NCBI GenBank assembly: GCA_052386675.1
Contig: JBQTJX010000019.1
Span: 1-64,000, forward strand
DNA from: RBG-16-66-20 sp052386675
GTDB lineage: Bacteria > Pseudomonadota > Gammaproteobacteria > Burkholderiales > SG8-39
DNA: 64,000 nt
Reading direction: 5' to 3'
The translations under genes and the position numbers were made by a program. Shown piece after piece: positions 48,746 through 57,926 of the stretch. The number at the start of each line of letters is the position of its first letter. The first letter of the stretch is position 1. The notes under the pieces are model-generated. The model was given only the letters and a program-made list of their open reading frames with translations. It ran no database searches and had not been told where the DNA came from.

Positions 48746-49927
48746 CTACGCCGCCCGCACGGCGTCCACCACTTCCTGCCCGGCCTCCAGCTTCACATAG
48801 GCATCCTGTTCGCTAAACGCGACGCAGGCCGGGTCGCCGCCGTCGGCGATCAGCTTGAGTTGCTGCTCGAGGAACCGGCGCAGCAGCGCGATGCCCTTGT
48901 CGCTGGTGGCGAAGTGTTCCTCGGAGTGGAAGGTGATCCGGCCCTGGCTCACCTGCGCCTCGTAGTCGCCGGGATACTTCTGGTGCTCGGCGTCGCTCAA
49001 GTCCCACCAGAACTTGCCGGCCATCTTCGAGCGGAAGCGCGACAGCTCGCCCTTTTCCGTGACCCGCCCGGCAACGTAGATGCGGAAGTTCGCATCGTCG
49101 ATAGGCAGTACCCAGCCGATGGACTCGACGCGGCCGTATTTCGCCACGCGCGGATTGGGCACCACGCGCAGCGTTGGCATCACGACTTCGGTGACGCGCC
49201 GGTGCAGCTTGCCGTCCTCGCGCGCGCGCTTGGAGACGACCTTCACGCCGCGCGGCGTGGCGGAGAACTCCACCTCGGGCATGACGCCCATTTCCTTCAC
49301 GAACTGCGCGCCGGAGAACGAGCCGTGCAGCACCGGCACGTGGAACGGGTCCACCACGTTCTCCCAGTGCTGCAGCCAATTGCAGGGAATCAACTGCGGA
49401 CCCCCGCCCCCGATCGAGGAGTCATCGGTTTCGATGAACTCGCCGGGTTCGAGTTCCTCGAGGCAGTCGTAGCGCGGCAGCACCGGCTTGCGCGAGGGCG
49501 GCCCGAGGTAGGCGAAGACCAGGCCGTAGCGTTCCTCGACCGGGTACCAGGGCTGGCGGAATTTGTCGCGCCGCGGGCCGCCGCCGGGCTCGCAGGGCTG
49601 CTCCAGGCAGCGGCCTTCGGCGTCCCACAGCCAGCCGTGGTAGCAGCAGCGGATACCCTCATCCTCGACCTTGCCGTAGTAGAGCGAGGCGCCGCGGTGC
49701 GCGCAGCGCGGATGCACCAGCCCGGCGCGTCCCTTGCCGTCGCGGAACAGGATCAGGTCCTCGCCCAGGACGCGGACCTGGCGTGGGGTGGCGGAGGCGT
49801 CCGCCGCGAGGCCGACCGGATGCCAGTAGCGGCGCAGCAGTTCGCCCATGGGCGTGCCCGCGCCGACTTCGGTGAGTTCCATTCGGTAGGTGGGCTGCGG
49901 CAGCCCGTAGGCAGTTCCGGTGTCCAT
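48746..49927 (-). CDS. Rieske non-haem iron oxygenase, large subunit
   Basis: 393 residues from the ATG at 49927. The N-terminal Rieske domain has CAHRGASLYYGKVEDEGIRCCYHGW (C-x-H...C-x2-H). The catalytic domain has the mononuclear iron motif NVVDPFHVPVLH (D-x2-H-x4-H). It resembles phthalate/vanillate-type ring-hydroxylating or demethylating oxygenases. No dedicated ferredoxin reductase is adjacent. Twelve bases separate it from the Hsp33-like gene upstream on the same strand. Confidence 0.92.
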   Translation of the reverse strand: MDTGTAYGLPQPTYRMELTEVGAGTPMGELLRRYWHPVGLAADASATPRQVRVLGEDLILFRDGKGRAGLVHPRCAHRGASLYYGKVEDEGIRCCYHGWLWDAEGRCLEQPCEPGGGPRRDKFRQPWYPVEERYGLVFAYLGPPSRKPVLPRYDCLEELEPGEFIETDDSSIGGGGPQLIPCNWLQHWENVVDPFHVPVLHGSFSGAQFVKEMGVMPEVEFSATPRGVKVVSKRAREDGKLHRRVTEVVMPTLRVVPNPRVAKYGRVESIGWVLPIDDANFRIYVAGRVTEKGELSRFRSKMAGKFWWDLSDAEHQKYPGDYEAQVSQGRITFHSEEHFATSDKGIALLRRFLEQQLKLIADGGDPACVAFSEQDAYVKLEAGQEVVDAVRAA

Positions 49928-49938
49928 TGGCGCGCCGC

Positions 49939-50781
49939 CTAGCTGAACACGGCTTCCACCGCGGCTCGGTCGAAGCGGTACTCGTGGTTGCACATGTCGT
50001 TGCGGATCACGACTTCCCCCTTTTCGGCGAGGATGGATTCGACTTCCGGGCGGCCCAGGCCGCGCAGCACGCGCTCGACCTTCTCCGCGTCCCACGGGCA
50101 GTGGTACTCGACCGGGTGCAGCGGGAACACCCGCAGCAGCTCTTCGTGGAACAGCTTCACCAGCAGGCCGTAGGGCTGCGCGTCCACCGTCTCGGGCAGC
50201 GTCAGCGTGGAGGCGAGGTGCACGACGCGGTTCCAGCCGTCGCCATCGCGCTCGTCGGCGCCGGGGAGCTTCTCCAGCAGCAGGCCGCACAGCGCGGCGC
50301 CATCGGCGAACAGCAGCAGGCAGGAAGTGCGCTGCTCGGAGCGCTCCAGGTAGTTGCGGAAGATCTCCGCCATGCCGGCGCCCTCGAGCGGCACCAGGCT
50401 CTGGTAGATCTGCCCGCTGGCGAGGTCCTCGAAGGTCAGCGCCAGCTTGCCTGAGCCGATGAGTGGATCGTCGCCCACGCATTCACCTTCATGATGCGCC
50501 ATGCCGCGGATCTTCAGGTCCGCGGTGCAGTCCGCCACCAGCAGCTTCACCGGGCCCGAGCCCTGCACCTGGAGCGTCACCCGGCCGCCGCTGGCGCCAT
50601 CCTGCTTCTGGTTGGCGCCCAGCAGCACCGCGAGCGCGGTGGTGTGGCCGAGCAGCTCGGCGATCCGCGGCGGGTAGCCGCGGCCCTCGAGCATCCGCGT
50701 CCAGGCGCCAGTCAGGCAGACCAGGCGGCCGCGGATCGCGAGGTGCTCGAAGACGAAGCGCTGGACGTAGTCGGTCTGCAC
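49939..50781 (-). CDS. hslO: Hsp33 family redox chaperone, with incomplete zinc-cysteine motif
   Basis: 280 residues. FVFEHLAIRGRLVCLTGAW is the usual N-terminus, followed by LGHTTALAVLLGANQKQDG, and the linker/zinc domain begins VEYHCPWDAEKVERVLRGLG. Canonical Hsp33 has C-x-C and C-x2-C zinc ligands; here the sites read HCPWD and NDMCNHEYRFD, so only one cysteine of each pair remains. The redox switch may be altered or lost, while the chaperone core is intact. Confidence 0.9.
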   Translation of the reverse strand: MQTDYVQRFVFEHLAIRGRLVCLTGAWTRMLEGRGYPPRIAELLGHTTALAVLLGANQKQDGASGGRVTLQVQGSGPVKLLVADCTADLKIRGMAHHEGECVGDDPLIGSGKLALTFEDLASGQIYQSLVPLEGAGMAEIFRNYLERSEQRTSCLLLFADGAALCGLLLEKLPGADERDGDGWNRVVHLASTLTLPETVDAQPYGLLVKLFHEELLRVFPLHPVEYHCPWDAEKVERVLRGLGRPEVESILAEKGEVVIRNDMCNHEYRFDRAAVEAVFS

Positions 50782-50793
50782 TGCGTGGCCGCG

Positions 50794-51747
50794 CTACTCG
50801 AGTTTCGCGCCGGATGCCTTGATGAGCGCGTCCCACTTCGGAAAATCCGCACGCACGTTTGCCATGAACTCCTCCGGCGTATTGCCCACCGGGGTCTGTC
50901 CCTGCGTCACCATGCGCTCGCGCACCTCGGGCTGGCCCATCACCGCTTTCAGTTCGCGCTGCAGGCGATCGATGATCGGGCGCGGCGTGCCCGCAGGCGC
51001 GTAGGCGCCGACCCAGATCGCGAGGTCCACGTTGGGCACGCCCTGCTCGGTGAAGGTCGCCAGGTCCGGCATCGAGGCCGAGCGCTGCGGTCCGGTCATG
51101 GCGAGCGGCCGGATGGCGCCGCCCGCGATGCGCGGGATGGCGCTGGTCGGACTGGCGAAGGACAGGTGCAGGTTGCCGTTCTGCACATCGGTGATGGCCG
51201 GCACGTCACCCTTGTAGGGAACGTGCTCCAGCGGCAGGCCGAGGTCGCGCTTCAGGATCTGGCCGGCGAGGTGGCCCCAGGAGGCGATGCCCCATGAGCC
51301 ATAAGTGACGCGAGGCTGTGCCTTCGCCCAGGCGACCATCCCCTTCAGATCCGTATAAGGCGCGTTGGAGGGGCCCACCATCAGGACGGTGCCGTAGGAA
51401 AGCTGCGTGATCGGCGCCAGGTCCCTGTCCGGGTTGTAGGGCAGGGACTTGGCGAACAGGATCCGGTTGTTCACCGTGGTGGACATGGTGGTGATCATGA
51501 AGGTGTAGCCGTCGGGCGCGGCCCGCGCCACAGCCTGGGTGCCGACGATGGTGTTGGCGCCGGCGATCGCCTCCACGATGACGTTCTGGCCCAGGCGCTT
51601 GCCCAAGGGTTCGGCGATCAGTCGCGAATAGATGTCAATCGCGCCGCCGGGATTGAACGGCGTGATCAGGCGGACAGGCTTGCTCGGATAGTCCGCCTGC
51701 GCGTGGGCGGTGCAACAAAAAGCGAGCGCGGCGACGAAACGGGTCAC
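50794..51747 (-). CDS. Bug/TctC family periplasmic solute-binding receptor
   Basis: 317 residues from a GTG at 51747. Signal peptide FVAALAFCCTAHAQ, then YPSKPVRLITPFNPGGAIDIYSRLI with the PGG(x)xD loop, HVPYKGDVPAITDVQNG and VPNVDLAIWVG. It is divergent from the TauD-type dioxygenase gene, which itself is followed by another Bug receptor, so both receptors may serve the same catabolic pathway. Confidence 0.92.
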   Translation of the reverse strand: MTRFVAALAFCCTAHAQADYPSKPVRLITPFNPGGAIDIYSRLIAEPLGKRLGQNVIVEAIAGANTIVGTQAVARAAPDGYTFMITTMSTTVNNRILFAKSLPYNPDRDLAPITQLSYGTVLMVGPSNAPYTDLKGMVAWAKAQPRVTYGSWGIASWGHLAGQILKRDLGLPLEHVPYKGDVPAITDVQNGNLHLSFASPTSAIPRIAGGAIRPLAMTGPQRSASMPDLATFTEQGVPNVDLAIWVGAYAPAGTPRPIIDRLQRELKAVMGQPEVRERMVTQGQTPVGNTPEEFMANVRADFPKWDALIKASGAKLE

Positions 51748-51801
51748 GGATGGTTCTCCCTTTGCGATGCGTTAGGTTAGCATCCCGGGCGGGAGGAATC
51801 G

Positions 51802-52674
51802 ATGGACCGCTACAGGGGATTCGAGGTCAACCTCATCTGCGGCGCGGGCGGCGCCGAGATCGGCGGCATCGACGCGTCGCGACCGCTTGCGCCCGAGGTC
51901 GTGGCCGAGCTTCGCCGCGCGCTGGCCGAGCATTGCGTGATTTTCCTGCGTGACCAGGTGCTGACGCCGGAGCAGCAGAAGGCCTTCGCCCGCCACTTCG
52001 GGCCGCTCGCGCAGACGCCGTTCATCAAGCCCCTGGACGGGCATCCGGAGATGATGCGCATCGTCCGCGAGCCGCAGGAGGCGAAGAAGCTCAACTTCGG
52101 CGGCCGCTGGCACACCGACATGACTTTCTCGCCGGAACCTGTGCTGGGCACCTGCCTGTACGCGCGGGAGTCACCGGCGGTGGGCGGGGACACCATCTGG
52201 ACCAACCAGATGCTCGCCTTCGAGGCGCTGTCGCCGGCGCTGCAGCGCATGCTGGAGAAACTGACGGTGATGCACAGCGCGAAGCGCTCCTACGGCCCGC
52301 AGGGGGCCTACGCGGACGACGACCTGAAGAGCATGCGCATCCAGGCGAGCGAAGCCGCGCTCAGGGAGCAGCCGCACCCCTGCATCCGCACCCATCCCGA
52401 GACCGGCCGCAAGACCCTCTACGTCAACTGGGTCTACGCAATCCGCTTCCAGGACATGACCGAGGAGGAATCGGCGCCGCTGCTCGATTTCCTCAACCGC
52501 CACAGCCAGCGGCCGGAATTCCAGATCCGCTTCCGCTGGCGGCAGGGTTCGCTCGCGTTGTGGGACAACCGCTCCACCCAGCACATCGCGGTCAACGACT
52601 ATCCCGGCTACCGCCGTGTGATGGACCGGGTCACCATTGCGGGCGACAAGCCCTTCTACAAGGAAGCCTCATGA
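51802..52674 (+). CDS. TauD/TfdA family 2-oxoglutarate/Fe(II)-dependent dioxygenase
   Basis: 290 residues. Iron ligands in GRWHTDMTF (H-x-D) and a distal His in STQHIAVNDYPGYRRVMDRVTI, whose late Arg binds 2-oxoglutarate. Family members oxidise taurine, phenoxyacetates, alkyl sulfates and similar small acids. It overlaps the following Bug receptor gene (ATGA), which may import its substrate. Confidence 0.93.
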   Translation: MDRYRGFEVNLICGAGGAEIGGIDASRPLAPEVVAELRRALAEHCVIFLRDQVLTPEQQKAFARHFGPLAQTPFIKPLDGHPEMMRIVREPQEAKKLNFGGRWHTDMTFSPEPVLGTCLYARESPAVGGDTIWTNQMLAFEALSPALQRMLEKLTVMHSAKRSYGPQGAYADDDLKSMRIQASEAALREQPHPCIRTHPETGRKTLYVNWVYAIRFQDMTEEESAPLLDFLNRHSQRPEFQIRFRWRQGSLALWDNRSTQHIAVNDYPGYRRVMDRVTIAGDKPFYKEAS

Positions 52675-53621
52675 GAATCCTGCTTTCGCTGCTGCTGCTG
52701 GTATCCGCCCAGGCCTTCGCGCAGGCCTGGCCCTCCAGGCCGATCAAGATCGTCGCGCCCTATCCGCCTGGCGGGCAGACCGACATCGTTTCGCGCTGGC
52801 TGGGCGAGAAGCTGACCCCGGTGCTGGGCCAGCCGGTGGTGGTGGAGAACCGCGCCGGCGCGCAGGGCGCGGTCGGGCTGCAGGCGGTGAAGAACGCGGC
52901 GCCGGACGGCTACACCTTCATCTACACCAACGTCTCCAACCTGACGATCGCGCCCAACCTGGGCGTGCCGTTGCCCTACGACTCGCTCAAGGATTTCGCG
53001 CCGGTGACGCAACTGGGCCTCACGGTGCTGGCGATGGTGGTGCCGTCGTCGCTGGGGCCGAAGAACCTGAAGGAGTTCATCGCCTGGGCCAAGGGCAACC
53101 CGGGCAAGGTCAGCTTCGCTTCGTTCGGCAACGGCTCCACTTCGCACGTTTACGGCGAGATGCTCAAGGGCGCCGCGGGCCTGGACATGGTCCACGTGCC
53201 CTATAAGGGCGCCGGGCCGGCGGTGCAGGACACGCTGGGCGGCCAGGTGCAGATGACCATCCAGGACCTCGCCGCGGTCGGTCCGCACATTGCCTCCGGG
53301 CGCCTGGTGCCGATGGCGGTGACCGGCCCGAAGCGCTGGCCCGCGCTGCCCGACCTGCCTACCTTCGTCGAGCAGGGCTACCCGCTGGGCATCGCCGGCT
53401 GGAACGGGATCCATGCCCCCGCCGGGACGCCACGTCCGATACTTGAGCGCATGAACGCCGAAATCAACAAGATCATCCAGACGCCCGAGGGCAGGGAGCA
53501 GATGCTCAAGTTCGGCCTGCTCGCCACCGGCACCACGCCAGATGAATTGACCGAGGTGATCCGGCGCGACATGCCGATCTGGGGCGAGGTGATTCGCAAG
53601 GGCGGGATCAAGGCGCAATAG
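52671..53621 (+). CDS. Bug/TctC family periplasmic solute-binding receptor
   Basis: 316 residues from the ATG overlapping the dioxygenase stop. Signal peptide LLSLLLLVSAQAFAQ, then WPSRPIKIVAPYPPGGQTDIVSRWL, NRAGAQGAVG, HVPYKGAGPAVQD and AGWNGIHAPAGTP. The coupling to a TauD-type gene suggests a small sulfonate, phosphonate or aryloxy acid as ligand (inference). Confidence 0.93.
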   Translation: MRILLSLLLLVSAQAFAQAWPSRPIKIVAPYPPGGQTDIVSRWLGEKLTPVLGQPVVVENRAGAQGAVGLQAVKNAAPDGYTFIYTNVSNLTIAPNLGVPLPYDSLKDFAPVTQLGLTVLAMVVPSSLGPKNLKEFIAWAKGNPGKVSFASFGNGSTSHVYGEMLKGAAGLDMVHVPYKGAGPAVQDTLGGQVQMTIQDLAAVGPHIASGRLVPMAVTGPKRWPALPDLPTFVEQGYPLGIAGWNGIHAPAGTPRPILERMNAEINKIIQTPEGREQMLKFGLLATGTTPDELTEVIRRDMPIWGEVIRKGGIKAQ

Positions 53622-53682
53622 ATCGCGGGTTTGCGCGGCGTCACAGGCCGCACTGGGCGCGATCATGTAATCTCGGATCGAG

Positions 53683-54849
53683 ATGGAACTGGACGCTCGA
53701 TCCCTGATCGTCTCCTCGCTGCTTTCGGCCGGGTTGATGGGCGGCATCTCGGTCGCCTTTGCCGCGGTGCGCGGCCCGACACGCATCGTCGGCGCCTGGG
53801 GCGCGGCGATCCTGGCGCTCACGCTCGGGCTGTTGCTGGTCGCCTTGCGCGGCAGCATCCCTGACTGGGCCTCGATCGTGGTGGGCAATACCGTGATCCT
53901 GTCCGGCTGGGTCATCGGGCTGCGAAGCCTGCGCCTTTTCCTGGGCAGCGCGCCGCGGGATCGCCTCGGCTGGAGCCTGGTGGCTGCCGCCAGCGTTTTC
54001 ATGTACGTGTTCTCGGAGATTCGGCCCAACACTGACGCCAGGGTGATCGCGATCAACACCGCCATGGGCAGCATGGCCGCGATCGGCGCCTGGCTGCTGC
54101 ACCGGCGCGCCCCGCCTGATGCGAGGCTCTCATGCCGGTTCGCGGAACTGGTGTTCTGGACCATGGCCGCCGTCTGCCTGCTGCGCGTTGTCGTGGCGAC
54201 GCTGCATCCCCCCCGCGACCTGCTGGCGCCGCAGCCGCTGAACGCGGGCGTGTTCCTGTTCTACACCGCGTTCATCATTGTCGCGACGCTGGCGGTGATT
54301 TCGATGGAAATCGAGTCGCTGCAGAGCGCGCTGTTCCGCGCCGCGCGCTTCGATTCGCTCACCGGATTGCACAACCGCGGCACCTTCCTGGAGGAGTTCG
54401 CGCGCGAAGAGGCGCGCGCCTCCCGCGGCGGCCCGGCGTTCAGCCTCGTTCTCTTCGACCTTGACCGCTTCAAGCAGGTCAACGACCTGTACGGACACCC
54501 GGCGGGCGATGCGGTCCTGAAGGCTTTCGCCGACGTGCTGCGCGCAACCATACGCCCCTACGACACGGTCGGTCGCTACGGCGGAGAGGAGTTCTCGCTG
54601 CTGATGCCGCAGACCGGCAAGGACACCGCGGTCCGGGTCGCCGAAAGGGTGCGCCGCGAACTGGAAGTGCGCGGCGTTCTTGCGGGAGGCAAGCGGATCG
54701 ACGTCACGGTCAGCGCCGGCGTTGCGTGCTACGGCGTCGACGGCGCGGACTGGGACACGCTGCTGTCGTCCGCGGACAATGCGCTCTACGTCGCAAAGAA
54801 GGCGGGCCGCAACCGGGTGCAGATGGCGGGGGTAAAATCGAGCGCATGA
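53683..54849 (+). CDS. Membrane diguanylate cyclase (GGDEF domain)
   Basis: 388 residues. Roughly six membrane helices (about 8-215), then a GGDEF domain starting at about 225 (RFDSLTGLHNRGTFLEEF, FDLDRFKQVNDLYGHPAGDAVL). The active-site loop is GGEEF, an active variant. RPYD five residues before it is the inhibitory I-site (R-x2-D), so feedback by cyclic di-GMP is expected. It makes c-di-GMP from two GTP. It overlaps the next gene (ATGA). Confidence 0.92.
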   Translation: MELDARSLIVSSLLSAGLMGGISVAFAAVRGPTRIVGAWGAAILALTLGLLLVALRGSIPDWASIVVGNTVILSGWVIGLRSLRLFLGSAPRDRLGWSLVAAASVFMYVFSEIRPNTDARVIAINTAMGSMAAIGAWLLHRRAPPDARLSCRFAELVFWTMAAVCLLRVVVATLHPPRDLLAPQPLNAGVFLFYTAFIIVATLAVISMEIESLQSALFRAARFDSLTGLHNRGTFLEEFAREEARASRGGPAFSLVLFDLDRFKQVNDLYGHPAGDAVLKAFADVLRATIRPYDTVGRYGGEEFSLLMPQTGKDTAVRVAERVRRELEVRGVLAGGKRIDVTVSAGVACYGVDGADWDTLLSSADNALYVAKKAGRNRVQMAGVKSSA

Positions 54850-55442
54850 AACGCTTCCTCTGGCTGTGCCTGCTCGCCTTGCCGCTCGCCGCCGGCGCGG
54901 CACCCATGTCCAACGATGACGTCATCAAGCTGGTGAAGGGTGGCCTGGGCGAGGCCACCGTACTGCAGGCCGTCGAAGGCGCCGAGCCGGGGTTCGACAC
55001 CAGCCCGGACGGGCTGGTAAGGCTGAAGCAGGGCGGAGTCAGCGACACGGTGATCCAGCGCATCATGGCGCGCCAGAGCGGGTCCCCGGCAAAGACGGCC
55101 GCGCCGGCCAGGGCCGCGTGCCCGGAATGCGGCGTCATTACCGGCATCCGCGAAATCGACAAGCCGGGCAGGGCGAGCGGCGTGGGCGCGGTGGCAGGAG
55201 GCGTGCTGGGCGGCGTGCTCGGGCGGCAGATCGGCCGCAATACCGCGGGCACCGTGGTCGGCGCTGCTGGCGGCGCTGTGGCCGGGCACATGATCGAGAA
55301 GCAGGCCAGGTCCGGCAAGACCTGGGAGATCAGCGTGCGATTCGACGATGGCAGCAGCCGGACGTTCAGCCAGGACACGCACCCATCCTGGAGCGATGGC
55401 ACGCGGGTGAAGCTGGTCAACGGCGCGCTGGCGCCGCTCTAG
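54846..55442 (+). CDS. Glycine-zipper (17-kDa antigen-like) exported protein
   Basis: 198 residues. Signal peptide LLALPLAAGAA; residues 20-75 (MSNDDVIKLVKGGLGEATVLQAVEG) resemble a small helical repeat. Then CPECG and a two-helix glycine zipper (GVGAVAGGVLGGVLGRQIGRNTAGTVVGAAGGAVAGHMIE) like that of SlyB/Rickettsia 17-kDa outer-membrane proteins. A C-terminal beta part follows. It may insert in the outer membrane. There is no lipobox at the signal end, unlike SlyB. Confidence 0.82.
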   Translation: MKRFLWLCLLALPLAAGAAPMSNDDVIKLVKGGLGEATVLQAVEGAEPGFDTSPDGLVRLKQGGVSDTVIQRIMARQSGSPAKTAAPARAACPECGVITGIREIDKPGRASGVGAVAGGVLGGVLGRQIGRNTAGTVVGAAGGAVAGHMIEKQARSGKTWEISVRFDDGSSRTFSQDTHPSWSDGTRVKLVNGALAPL

Positions 55443-55466
55443 GCCGGGCGAGCCGGGGATCGCGCC

Positions 55467-56180
55467 CTACATTCCCATGTAGGCCTGCCGCACCCGGTCG
55501 TCGTGCAGCAGTTCGCTGCCCCGGCCGGACATGGCGATGGCGCCGTTCTCCAGCACGTAGGCATGCGCGGAGATCTTCAGCGACACCGCCACGTTCTGCT
55601 CCACCAGCAGCACCGTCATGCCCTTTGCGTTCAGGGCGCGGATGGCGTGCAGCACTTCCTGAACGACCTTTGGCGCCAGCCCGAGCGAGGGCTCGTCGAA
55701 CATGATGAGCTCGGGGTTGCCCATCAGGCAGCGGCCGATGGCGAGCATCTGCTGCTCGCCGCCCGAGAGGGTGCCGGCGAGCTGGGCGCGGCGCTCCTGC
55801 AGGCGCGGGAACATCGCGTAGACCTCCTGCAGGACGCGCTTCGCCCCGGTGCGCGCACGCGGCAGCAGCGCGCCCATCTCCAGGTTCTCCTGGACGCTGA
55901 GCGTGGGGAAGACCTGGCGGCCCTCGGCGACCTGGCCGATGCCGAGGTTGCAGACCGCGTGCGATTCCAGTGCCTGGATCTCCGTGCCTCTGAAGCGGAT
56001 CCGGCCGGCGCGGCAGCGCTCGATGCCGGCGATGGTGCGGATGAGCGAGGACTTGCCCGCGCCGTTGGCGCCGACGATGGCGACGATCTCGCCCTGGGGC
56101 ACCTCCAGCGTGACGCCGGACAGTGCCTGCGCGTCGCCGTAGAACAGGTCCACGCCCTCGACCTGGAGCAGCGCGCTCAT
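55467..56180 (-). CDS. livF: Branched-chain-type ABC transporter ATPase, LivF
   Basis: 237 residues. Walker A GANGAGKSS, GIGQVAEGRQVFPTLSVQENL, signature LSGGEQQMLAIGR, Walker B LIMFDEPSLGLAP and VLLVEQN are all LivF-type. It overlaps the livG-type gene by four bases and is last in the five-gene importer operon (receptor first, then H, M, G, F). Confidence 0.93.
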   Translation of the reverse strand: MSALLQVEGVDLFYGDAQALSGVTLEVPQGEIVAIVGANGAGKSSLIRTIAGIERCRAGRIRFRGTEIQALESHAVCNLGIGQVAEGRQVFPTLSVQENLEMGALLPRARTGAKRVLQEVYAMFPRLQERRAQLAGTLSGGEQQMLAIGRCLMGNPELIMFDEPSLGLAPKVVQEVLHAIRALNAKGMTVLLVEQNVAVSLKISAHAYVLENGAIAMSGRGSELLHDDRVRQAYMGM

Positions 56181-56905
56181 ATCTCGGTCTCCTCGCCGAG
56201 GTAGCTCTCGAGCACCGCCGGGTCGCGCACCACCTCGTCCGGCGTGCCGCGCGCGATCACCTCGCCGTGATGCAGCACCACGATGCGCTGGGCGAGCGCC
56301 ATCACGGCGCGCATCACGTGCTCGATGAGCAGGATGGTGATGCCCTCGACGCGGTTGATCTCGCGAAATACCGCGACCATCTGGTCGCATTCGGTGGGTC
56401 GCAGGCCGGCCATCACTTCGTCGAGCAGCAGCAGCCGCGGCTGCGTGGCGAGCGCCCGCGCTACTTCGAGGCGCTTGCGATCCGGCAGCGTCAGCGATGA
56501 AGCGGGGAAGTCGCGCTTCGATCCGAGCCCCAGCTTTTCCAGGATCTCTTCGGCGCGCTTTTGCGCCGAAGAGACATCGTTCGACCTCAGCAATCCTCCC
56601 ACGACCACATTGTCCAGCACCGTCAGCCCCGCGAACGGCTTCACGATCTGGAATGTGCGCCCGATGCCTGCGGCGCAGACCTGGTCCGGCCGCCAGCCAT
56701 CGATCCGCCGGCCGGCGAAGCGGACCTGTCCGGCATCCGGGGGAAACACGCCGGCGATCATGTTGAAGCAGGTGGTCTTGCCCGCGCCGTTGGGGCCGAT
56801 CAGGCCCACGATGCCGCCCTCGGGGACCTCGAAGCTCGCCCCCTGGACGGCGCGCAGCCCGCGGAAGCTCTTCGATATCCCGTCGACCTCGAGCTGCGCC
56901 GCCAT
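56177..56905 (-). CDS. livG: Branched-chain-type ABC transporter ATPase, LivG
   Basis: 242 residues. Walker A GPNGAGKTT, IGRTFQIVKPFAGLTVLDNV, Walker B RLLLLDEVMAGL and ILLIEHVMRAVM match LivG. The signature motif reads LTLPDRKRLEVARAL rather than the LSGGQ form, the normal LivG variant. One base separates it from the LivM permease gene. Confidence 0.93.
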   Translation of the reverse strand: MAAQLEVDGISKSFRGLRAVQGASFEVPEGGIVGLIGPNGAGKTTCFNMIAGVFPPDAGQVRFAGRRIDGWRPDQVCAAGIGRTFQIVKPFAGLTVLDNVVVGGLLRSNDVSSAQKRAEEILEKLGLGSKRDFPASSLTLPDRKRLEVARALATQPRLLLLDEVMAGLRPTECDQMVAVFREINRVEGITILLIEHVMRAVMALAQRIVVLHHGEVIARGTPDEVVRDPAVLESYLGEETEI

Positions 56906-56906
56906 T

Positions 56907-57926
56907 TCAGCCGCCGTCCTTCCGGCGCACTTCGCGCTCCAGACCCAGCGCGCGGGCGAGCGGCGGCCAGACGCCGTGCGGCAGGAACATCACCACCAGC
57001 AGCAGGCACACGCCGTAGAAAACCTGCTTTACGCCCGGCACCTCGACGCCCAGCTGCAGCATCAGTTCCCGCATGCCCTCGGCCAGGCCCGTCAGCAGCA
57101 CGGCGCCAACCAGGGGTCCGACCAGCGTGCCGATGCCGCCGATGATGGGCCCGAGGATCAGCTCGATGGAGCGGGAGATGTGGAAGATCTGCTCGGGGAA
57201 CAGGTTGTTGTAGTAGAAGGCGAACACCACCCCGGCGAGCGAAGTCATCGCGGCGGAAATCACCACGGCGATCATCTTGTAGCGGAACACGTTGACGCCC
57301 AGCGCCTGGGCGGCTTCAGGGCTCTCGCGGATCGCGAGCCAGTAGTAGCCCATGCGGCTGCGCAGCAGCGCGTGGCAGAACAAGAAGGCGGCGACGGTCA
57401 TGCCGAGCATCAGGTAATAGAACATGATCGGGCTGCCGCGCAGGTTCCACAGGTCGTTGGCGGTGTAGTTCGCCACCGGCAGGAAGAATCCCGAGGACCC
57501 CTGCACCCAGCGGAAATGGTCGAAACCGATGCGCGCGAACTCGGCGAAGGCGATGGTCAGGATGGCGAAGTAGACGCCGGCGACTCCGAACCGGAATGCG
57601 AGGAAGCCGAGCACGGCCCCGGCGAGCCCGGCGATGGCCACCGACGCGCCGAGCCCGATCCATGGGCTGATCCCGAAATGCACGTAGAGCGCGGCGGCGG
57701 CATAGGCGCCCAGGCCGACGTAGAGCGAATGCCCCAGCGACAATTGGCCGGCGAAGCCCATCATGATGTTCCACGCCTGGCCGACGAACGCGAAATACAG
57801 GATCAGGAAGCCGACCGAGAGCAGGTAGCCGCCGGCGAAGGACGGAAACGCGAGCAGCAGCACGAGCAGCACGGCCAGCGCGACCAGGCCCCTGCGCGGC
57901 ACGCCCTCCAGCAGCCGCGCAATCAC
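56907..57926 (-). CDS. livM: Branched-chain-type ABC transporter permease, LivM
   Basis: 339 residues with about ten membrane helices. GQAWNIMMGFAGQLSLGHSLYVGLGAYAAA is the LivM signature, and WLAIRESPEAAQALGVNVFRYKM the ATPase-docking loop. A short charged C-terminus follows. It overlaps the LivH gene (ATGA). Confidence 0.94.
   Translation of the reverse strand: MIARLLEGVPRRGLVALAVLLVLLLAFPSFAGGYLLSVGFLILYFAFVGQAWNIMMGFAGQLSLGHSLYVGLGAYAAAALYVHFGISPWIGLGASVAIAGLAGAVLGFLAFRFGVAGVYFAILTIAFAEFARIGFDHFRWVQGSSGFFLPVANYTANDLWNLRGSPIMFYYLMLGMTVAAFLFCHALLRSRMGYYWLAIRESPEAAQALGVNVFRYKMIAVVISAAMTSLAGVVFAFYYNNLFPEQIFHISRSIELILGPIIGGIGTLVGPLVGAVLLTGLAEGMRELMLQLGVEVPGVKQVFYGVCLLLVVMFLPHGVWPPLARALGLEREVRRKDGG

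Noticed and set aside
53622..53682. Terminator or operator from GATCGCG/CGCGATC and CTCGGATCGAG dyads
   Set aside because: Arms are short and far apart or too small, with no T run; not distinguishable from chance in GC-rich DNA.
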